In this document: positions 52,842-58,097 of the stretch, one piece after another | Layout: each line of letters opens with the position of its first letter | Numbering within the stretch: position 1 is the stretch's first letter | NCBI GenBank assembly: GCA_035968095.1 | Contig: JAWQFW010000004.1 | Coordinates: forward strand, 1 to 58,097 | DNA: 58,097 nt | Source of the DNA: IIICB1 sp035968095 | Lineage (GTDB): Bacteria; Cyanobacteriota; Cyanobacteriia; Cyanobacteriales; SIO1D9 | Direction of reading: 5' to 3' | Program-made: the position numbers and the translations under genes | Notes under the pieces: generated by a model | The model's input: the letters and a program-made list of their open reading frames with translations, nothing else | Told to the model about the DNA's origin: nothing | Database searches by the model: none

Positions 52842-53572
52842 AATTTTTCCCTTTCGTCAAGAATCTTACTTTCACTGTGAGCGGCAACTAGAGAGATGGC
52901 GAAAACTGGAGCAGTGATAGCTCTGAGGATGCGACGACCTAAAGACACAGGTTGAAAGCCAGCAGTTTTGGCTAACTCAATTTCGGTAGGAGTCCAGCCG
53001 CCTTCCGGTCCTGTAGCAATGACGATTTGGGTTGCTTTTTGGTCGAGCAAGCAGTGGAGTAGATGAGGATTATTGCCACGAGCAACGCTAAGATAGCGAG
53101 GGGTATTTTCCTCTGCTACTACTTTAACAGCAGTGGCGAAATCGAGGGGTTGGCTAATTTTGGGTACGAATTGACGTTCTGATTGTTCGGCGGCTTCAGT
53201 GGCTATTCGTCGCCAACGTAGGAGTTTGTTGGGGCTAGGTTTGAGTAGAGTGCGATCGCTGTTTACGGGGATTATTTTACTCACACCGAGTTCTGTAGAA
53301 CAGCGCACAATTTCGTCGAAACCGTTACCTTTCGGTAAAGCGACGAGAAGAGTACAGTTGACAGATAGCTCAGTTTGTGATAATAATTCTTCGAGTATAA
53401 TTGCCGAGTCAGCAGCGATCGCCACTAACCAAGATTTTCCCTCTCCATCCATTGCTAAAAAGCGATCTCCCTCTCCCAAGCGCAAAACTCGCTTTAGGTA
53501 ATGTAATTGCTCGTTTGTTAAAGCAATTTGGTTATTTTCTCGCTGTGTGGAATTAATAACTAAACGTTGCAC
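52838..53572 (-). CDS. rsmE: 16S rRNA (uracil1498-N3)-methyltransferase
   Basis: 244 residues from GTG 53572 (VQRLVINSTQRENNQIAL); the frame is open to 53614 but upstream residues are not part of the family. RsmE methylates U1498 of 16S rRNA. The N-terminal PUA-like part (HYLKRVLRLGEGDRFLAMDG) precedes the knotted SPOUT domain with VIATGPEGGWTPTEIELA and SLGRRILRAITAPVFAISLV. No oddities apart from the GTG start. Translation is coupled to the TPR gene downstream. Confidence 0.93.
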   Translation of the reverse strand: MQRLVINSTQRENNQIALTNEQLHYLKRVLRLGEGDRFLAMDGEGKSWLVAIAADSAIILEELLSQTELSVNCTLLVALPKGNGFDEIVRCSTELGVSKIIPVNSDRTLLKPSPNKLLRWRRIATEAAEQSERQFVPKISQPLDFATAVKVVAEENTPRYLSVARGNNPHLLHCLLDQKATQIVIATGPEGGWTPTEIELAKTAGFQPVSLGRRILRAITAPVFAISLVAAHSESKILDEREKL

Positions 53573-53675
53573 TATTTTTACCGTTAGCAGTAAATAGTTA
53601 GCACCCACCCGCACTCACAGGTTGATCTTCCTTGTCTCCTAATTTTTTCCCTAATCACCAATCACCGATCACCAA

Positions 53676-53915
53676 AAGAGGAGTGTGGGAAGTGTGGGAG
53701 GTGTTGGGAGTATTGTGGGATGTGTGGGAAGTTTGGGCAGTTTGGGAGGTGTTGGGAGTATTGTGGGAGGTGTGGGAAGTTTGGGAAGTTTGGGCAGTTT
53801 GGGCAGTTTGGGCAGAATTAGAAATTACTAATAGAGATCTTCCCAAGCATATACTCTTCCAATTCCTCCAATTCCTCCAATTCCTCCAATTCCCAATCCC
53901 CAACAACCAATTCCT
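53676..53915. repeat. G/T-rich tandem repeat and C/T-rich tandem repeat between convergent or same-strand genes
   Basis: From 53676 to about 53815 the plus strand is a run of 'gtgggaagtgtgggaggtgt' units; from about 53858 to 53915 it is 'ccaattcctccaattcctcc'. The first part gives a spurious reading frame of the VWEVWAVW type. The strong purine/pyrimidine skew could form a triplex or G-quadruplex structure. No gene seen. Confidence 0.8.
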
Positions 53916-54981
53916 AATCTGCGGGTGCTTCAAAATAATTAACCGGAATCACCTTTACCTGTAAATTGACAGGTCGTTCTAACTCTTTCTCCAGAAAATC
54001 TCGAACTAATTTAACTTGTCGTTCAGAAATAGCATTAGAAGCAGCAGCGACTTCAATTTCCACAAATAATTCATCTTTTTGAGGAACTACTTGAATAGTG
54101 CGAATATCCTTATCAGAAAAGGTTAAAGTTTGACGGCGAATTAATACCGAAATACTGCGGCGCACATTTTCTTTAATCAGCAAGTTTTTTAAAGAAAAGC
54201 CCAAAGGCAAACCTAACACAGTTATAGCAATGACTGAAACAAGTAATCCTTTTTTAGCACGTTCGAGACTACCGTAGCGATGGAATAAGAAAACTAAACC
54301 ACCAGTAAAAATGATGCTAATTAAGTTAGTTAAAAACAGTAACGTTGCGCCGCCAGTAACCGATTGAGAACCGATTGCTAAACCAATCCCAATTACACTG
54401 AGAGGAGGAACTAAAGCCACGGCGATCGCCACTCCCGGTAGTGCATCACCAATGCTGCGCCGACATTTAGCAAATGCCCCGGCTGCACCCGCCGCCATTG
54501 CGACACCTAAGTCGATCAGAGTCGGATTTACTCGTGCCAAAATTTCTTCAGAAAGAGTTCTCAAACCGATAAGATAAGCGATCGCCATTGACACAACAAT
54601 TGTCATAACTACGCCAGTAAACAAGGTTAAACTCGATCTTCGCAATAACCTTCGGTTAGCTACTACCATCGAGTAAGCCATACCAATAATCGGTCCCATC
54701 AACGGCGCAATAATCATCGCCCCAATAATTGTGGCAGCACTTCCAGCTAATAAACCTAACGTGGAAATTACACTCGAAAGCGCTAGCAAAAAATAAAAGC
54801 TAAAAGCAGGCACAGATGCTTTCCAAAGATCGCGATTTAAGCTAGCAATTGGACGCGGTTTTTCGACAATCCAATGCCAGTCACCACTTTCGCTATGCCA
54901 GAAGTCGCTAATCTTTCTAATGGGAATTAAAGCTTTTTTGAGAAAATTAAACCAGACTGGTTTTAAGGAGGGATTGGGCAT
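53914..54981 (-). CDS. DUF389/TIGR00341 membrane protein
   Basis: 355 residues. The central part holds six or seven membrane helices with the DUF389 core: ATIIGAMIIAPLMGPIIGMA, the ATG-like charge loop ANRRLLRRSSLTLF, and GDALPGVAIAVALVPPLSVI. The C-terminal ~80 residues are a soluble alpha/beta tail (RTIQVVPQKDELFVEIEV) as in other cyanobacterial members. The N-terminal ~60 are basic and cytoplasmic. The family is widespread but has no accepted transport function. Single gene, separated from sir by repeats. Confidence 0.85.
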   Translation of the reverse strand: MPNPSLKPVWFNFLKKALIPIRKISDFWHSESGDWHWIVEKPRPIASLNRDLWKASVPAFSFYFLLALSSVISTLGLLAGSAATIIGAMIIAPLMGPIIGMAYSMVVANRRLLRRSSLTLFTGVVMTIVVSMAIAYLIGLRTLSEEILARVNPTLIDLGVAMAAGAAGAFAKCRRSIGDALPGVAIAVALVPPLSVIGIGLAIGSQSVTGGATLLFLTNLISIIFTGGLVFLFHRYGSLERAKKGLLVSVIAITVLGLPLGFSLKNLLIKENVRRSISVLIRRQTLTFSDKDIRTIQVVPQKDELFVEIEVAAASNAISERQVKLVRDFLEKELERPVNLQVKVIPVNYFEAPAD

Positions 54982-54984
54982 GGG

Positions 54985-55131
54985 AAATTAGGGATTGGGG
55001 ATTGGGGACTGGGTTCAGCTATCAGTAAACAGTAAACAGTTTGTCCTTCAATTCTTTGTTGTCCTCTTTGTTTCAATCGTTATAGATAACTGATAACTGG
55101 TAACTGCTAACTGATAACTGATAACTGGCTA
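54985..55131. repeat. Mixed intergenic low-complexity repeats
   Basis: 'ggggattggggactggg' (54985-55013), 'cagtaaacagtaaacag' (55024-55039) and 'gataactgataactggtaac' heptads (55086-55130) fill the spacer between sir and the DUF389 gene. These are typical cyanobacterial short tandem repeats. No gene seen. Confidence 0.75.
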
Positions 55132-57105
55132 CTAATTCTGGTTAGCGAAATACGCTTCCAAGGCTTCAGCAACAATCTCGGTCATACTTTTACCTTGTTG
55201 AGTAGCAGTATCTTTGAGACGCTGGTGAAGTTCGTCGCGGACACTAACTCGACGCGGACGAGAACGACGAGCATTTTTCGTATCAGAAGCTTCTGGTTTA
55301 ATGACTTCGTTGTTTAAACCTTGGTCTGATTGAGGGCTGACACCTAAAGACTGGTAATCGACGGTAAATTCACGAATCGCCTCGAAACCGACGCGATCGC
55401 AAAAATCGCCAAAACTTTCTCCCTCTGCTCGTTTTTCCTTGAAGAAAGCAAACATTGGTTCCAAGGTAGTTTCCAACTCAGCAATCGGCATCCGATCTAT
55501 ATACGCTGTTGCTAAACGAGTTTGATTTGGCGAACCTCCTAACCAAATTTGATAACTTTCAGGCGCACTCCCGACAAAACCTAATTCTGCCATATAAGGA
55601 CGAGCGCAACCGTTGGGACATCCGGTCATCCGAATCACGAAATGCTCGTTTTCTAAACCAATTTTGTTCAGTACCCCTTGAATGCGGTCAAGAATTCCCG
55701 GAATTGCGCGTTCCGACTCAGTAATTGCTAAACCGCAAGTAGGTAAAGCCGGACAAGCCATTGCATAACGCACCAAAGAGGCGATCGCGTCAGGGTCAGT
55801 TTCAATCCCATTTTCCGCTAAAATTTCCTGAATGGCTGACTGTTTCTCTGGTTCAATTTCGTAAATAATTACGTTGTGGTTCGCAGTAAGTCGCATCGGT
55901 AACTCGAATTGTTCCGTAATTTCCCGCAACGCTGTTTTCAGGCGGAAGCTACCTTCATCCTTCACCCGACCATTTTCGATGGAAATCCCCACAAACAGCT
56001 TCCCATCGCCTTGTTCGTGCCACCCTAGGTAATCTTCATACTGGAATGCAGGTAGCTGTTTAAACGGTTGGAGTTCTTTTCCGAAATAACCTGTAAGCGT
56101 TTCCTTGAACTTTTCGACACCCCAATCATTGATCAAATATTTCATTCTGGCATGACGACGATTAAAGCGATCGCCATAATCTCGCTGCGTCGCCAAAATC
56201 GCCTTGATCAGATCGAAAACATCTTCCTTCTCGACATAACCAATCTCATCAGCAATTCGCGCAAACGTCTCTTCCTTATTATGCGTCCGACCTAAACCGC
56301 CCCCAGCGAAAACATTGAAACCCTTCAGTTCCCCATTTTCATCCGTAATCACCACCAAACTAATATCGTGGGTATACAAATCGATCGAATTATCTCCCGG
56401 TACAGTCACACTGCACTTAAACTTCCGGGGCATATATTGCGTCCCATAAAGAGGTTCCTCACCCTCATGGAAAATCGTCCCATTCCCATTACGCTGTCTG
56501 GCTGCAACTACCGCCGGATCTTCCTCCGCGCTAATCGCCTTTTCCCCATCCAGCCAAATTTCGTAATAAGCATTGGTTTGCGGTGTCAGCAAATCAGCAA
56601 TCTTGTCCGCATATTCCCAAGCATACTGATATTCAGGGCGATTCTTATAAGGAGCAGGTGGAGCCATCACATTGCGATTAAGATCCCCACAAGCGCCCAA
56701 AGTCGAACCCATGTCACGAATAATCGCCCCAATAGCCGCCTTGAGATTCTTTTTCAGAATTCCGTGAACCTGAAAACCCTGACGAGTCGTTACTCGTAAA
56801 GTTTGGTTCCCATATTCAGTCGAAAGCCGATCCAAAGTAAGATACAGTTGCGGCGAAATAAATCCCCCCGGATTGCGCGTCCGCAACATAAACTGGTAAT
56901 CTTTCTCCTGACCCTTAACTCGGTTATCCCGGTTATCTTGTTGGTAGGAGCCGTGAAACTTAAGTACCTGAATCGCATCACCGCTAAAATGAGTAGTATC
57001 CTCTAGCAGTTCGCTTGCCAAAGGTTCCCGCAAAAAATTACTACGTTCTTTTATACCTTCTAATTTAGAAAGCTTTTTCTCGCTCGAAATTGGAGTTGTA
57101 ACCAT
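55132..57105 (-). CDS. sir: Ferredoxin-sulfite reductase with C-terminal RHH-like extension
   Basis: 657 residues. It reduces sulfite to sulfide with six electrons from ferredoxin, completing sulfate assimilation. Two ferredoxin-like/siroheme half repeats are visible; the N-terminal half has TRQGFQVHGILKKNL and DLNRNVMAPPAPY. The 4Fe-4S/siroheme ligands are in ACPALPTCGLA and RMTGCPNGCARPYMAELG. Length is more than nitrite reductase (about 510), which supports sulfite as substrate. After a variable linker (about 590-612) the last ~45 residues (RPRRVSVRDELHQRLKDTAT, then SMTEIVAEALEAYF) look like a CopG/Arc ribbon-helix-helix. Plastid sulfite reductases bind nucleoid DNA, so a DNA-contact role is possible but unproven here. 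Confidence 0.93.
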   Translation of the reverse strand: MVTTPISSEKKLSKLEGIKERSNFLREPLASELLEDTTHFSGDAIQVLKFHGSYQQDNRDNRVKGQEKDYQFMLRTRNPGGFISPQLYLTLDRLSTEYGNQTLRVTTRQGFQVHGILKKNLKAAIGAIIRDMGSTLGACGDLNRNVMAPPAPYKNRPEYQYAWEYADKIADLLTPQTNAYYEIWLDGEKAISAEEDPAVVAARQRNGNGTIFHEGEEPLYGTQYMPRKFKCSVTVPGDNSIDLYTHDISLVVITDENGELKGFNVFAGGGLGRTHNKEETFARIADEIGYVEKEDVFDLIKAILATQRDYGDRFNRRHARMKYLINDWGVEKFKETLTGYFGKELQPFKQLPAFQYEDYLGWHEQGDGKLFVGISIENGRVKDEGSFRLKTALREITEQFELPMRLTANHNVIIYEIEPEKQSAIQEILAENGIETDPDAIASLVRYAMACPALPTCGLAITESERAIPGILDRIQGVLNKIGLENEHFVIRMTGCPNGCARPYMAELGFVGSAPESYQIWLGGSPNQTRLATAYIDRMPIAELETTLEPMFAFFKEKRAEGESFGDFCDRVGFEAIREFTVDYQSLGVSPQSDQGLNNEVIKPEASDTKNARRSRPRRVSVRDELHQRLKDTATQQGKSMTEIVAEALEAYFANQN

Positions 57106-57443
57106 TACACTAATATTTTCTGTTGCAAGTTTTAGTTTATTCCCGGTAAATCTATCGGGATAACAGAGATAATCTTTATTTTACTGTGGTCTATCTCCGG
57201 GCAGGTCTGGAAAAAACCTTAAGTGCCAAAAGGGACAGGCTTCAAGCCCGTCCCTATCTAAAAATATGGTATCTGGTATTGGTTAATCAGGACAACTATC
57301 GCGATCGCACTCCAAATATCTTCCTCGCGTCTAGTCCACCTCCAAGTTACTCGTTTTCCTCAATAATCGGGAAGATTAGGAAAATCAGGAACTTTCGGAA
57401 ACAGGATACTTCCACGACTAATTACACAAGACAACTGCGGTTT
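57106..57443. other. Intergenic region upstream of sir
   Basis: No convincing gene. It should hold the sir promoter near 57110-57200 and includes an inverted repeat at 57232-57254. A plus-strand frame from 57186 to 57911 is antisense to the 57444 gene and not credible. Confidence 0.5.
57232..57254 (-). terminator. Inverted repeat, possible terminator of the 57444 gene
   Basis: GGGACAGGCTTCAAGCCCGTCCC folds on itself with one mismatch. It lies about 190 bp beyond the stop of the minus-strand gene at 57444. This hairpin type is also a dispersed intergenic repeat in cyanobacteria; there is no T run. Confidence 0.4.
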
Positions 57444-57950
57444 CTAACGGAGACGCAAACCAACTCCAGCATGAACACCGAAGACTGTGTTGTCATTTTC
57501 GCCCGCATTGATCCCGATTTTTGTATCCGCATAGCCAACAATATCGTTCGTGACTCGTCCCTCGACACCAACTACCGCTACAGGTGCATCTTGGACTCCT
57601 ACCGAGGTTTGTTCTCCTTCTTCTTGGACAAAAGAATAGCCGCCACCAATATAGCCGTTGATTCTACCATTGATGGGAACGTTGTAGGTAACAGTAGGAA
57701 CGATCGCGCTGTTATCTTCGCTGTAAAGAACGGCTCCACGTACAGAAACTTTACCATTCAATACAGGCAAGTTACCTTGAATGTTGCCGCTAACATCGTC
57801 ATCGTCACCGTCGTCGAAACCATAGGAAGCACCACCACCGATATAAGCCCCAGTATCAGCATAAGCAGCACCAGCCGAAAGCACAAGGGGCGCGATCGCT
57901 ACTGCCGATAAAGCCGAAAGAGCAACTACAGATTTTAAACTAGCTTTCAT
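57444..57950 (-). CDS. Small outer-membrane-type beta-barrel protein
   Basis: 168 residues. A signal peptide (MKASLKSVVALSALSAVAIA, cleavage after AGAAYA) is followed by GAYIGGGASYGF, an acidic loop (DDGDDDD) and alternating hydrophobic strands (GYIGGGYSFVQEEG, VFGVHAGVGLRLR). The final residue pattern, aromatic-free but ending in LRLR, is weaker than in classic porins. About eight strands are possible, as in OmpA/OmpW-like small barrels. No family recognised. Bases 57951-58097 should contain its promoter; nothing else is seen there. Confidence 0.75.
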   Translation of the reverse strand: MKASLKSVVALSALSAVAIAPLVLSAGAAYADTGAYIGGGASYGFDDGDDDDVSGNIQGNLPVLNGKVSVRGAVLYSEDNSAIVPTVTYNVPINGRINGYIGGGYSFVQEEGEQTSVGVQDAPVAVVGVEGRVTNDIVGYADTKIGINAGENDNTVFGVHAGVGLRLR

Positions 57951-58097
57951 AATTTCTCCTCACAATCAATAAACTTTCTTTGTGTGTGGTTACTTTTTAA
58001 GTCGAGAAAATACAACAAAGGTTCCGAAAATTTTTGGGGAACTTTTGCTATGTTACTGAGTCTTGATTTCCATAAATTCACTCACGTATATTTATTT

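Noticed and set aside
53632..53964. Plus-strand frame with VWEVWAVW repeats, and its minus-strand counterpart
   Set aside because: Low-complexity intergenic repeats, no ribosome site and no known domain.
57186..57911. Plus-strand frame of 241 codons
   Set aside because: Antisense to a gene with a clear signal peptide and barrel-like strands; composition is not protein-like.
1..58097. tRNA, rRNA or riboswitch genes
   Set aside because: I looked through the longer spacers for tRNA arms (GGTTCRANTCC) and common riboswitch cores and saw none; a covariance search would be needed to be certain.

Overview
The window comes from a filamentous-type cyanobacterium. HIP1 octamers (GCGATCGC) are scattered everywhere, intergenic spaces carry the cyanobacterial 'attggggattgggg' and 'ctgataactgataact' low-complexity repeats, and the gene content includes Ycf46/Ycf35, ferredoxin-dependent sulfite reductase, TPR-CHAT and WD40 giants, pentapeptide repeats, DUF4058 and a VTE6-like phytyl-phosphate kinase. 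It is a draft scaffold: exactly 100 Ns at 35240-35339 mark a gap inside a tandem repeat. I see no rRNA, tRNA or CRISPR array. All family assignments come from reading motifs; no database search was run. Layout. (1) 1-10304, plus strand: a chemosensory operon made of a histidine kinase (cut by the window edge), CheR-TPR, a double CheW, an MCP, a fragment of a second MCP, a CheA-CheW-REC hybrid, a PD-(D/E)XK-like protein and CheB. CheR plus CheB with a CheA-REC hybrid and no free CheY resembles the Wsp/Frz 'alternative function' systems more than a flagellar system. (2) 10306-11542: a PIN toxin/HTH antitoxin cassette set between two perfect 39-bp copies of the cheB 3' end. (3) 11652-24605: a membrane-anchored WD40 protein, an M16 peptidase pair, a TetR regulator, a frameshifted Rpn-like gene, a pentapeptide protein, a MOSC protein, the ycf46-ycf35 pair and a putative lipoprotein. 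(4) 24881-29443: an RCK-2TM-RCK channel-like protein with an odd pore loop, two DUF4058 paralogues separated by a three-unit tandem repeat carrying a MITE, and a ferredoxin/metallo-beta-lactamase fusion. (5) 29444-36094: a 1652-residue exported TPR-CHAT protein whose ~250-bp upstream region is duplicated downstream, beside a 100-bp tandem repeat and the gap. (6) 36095-43000: mostly housekeeping genes (ZIP transporter, alpha/beta hydrolase, RseP-type protease, nth, rpsN, aat, DUF92 kinase). (7) 42981-46703: a sulfate cluster of SLC13-type anion transporter, USP-like protein, CysC and sulfotransferase; sulfite reductase lies separately at 55132-57105. (8) 46858-58097: VOC protein, lipase, Lys/Glu/Pro-rich protein, a large fusion of a type-1 periplasmic binding domain to a pentameric ligand-gated ion channel, TPR-rsmE, DUF389, sir and a small outer-membrane-like protein. 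The strongest candidates for unusual biology are the binding-protein/ion-channel fusion at 49327-51618, the cassette with the 39-bp direct repeats in the cheB 3' end, the 39-bp (13-codon) HIP1-related element lying in frame in two unrelated genes, and the MITE whose exact ends and TA duplication can be read from neighbouring empty repeat units.
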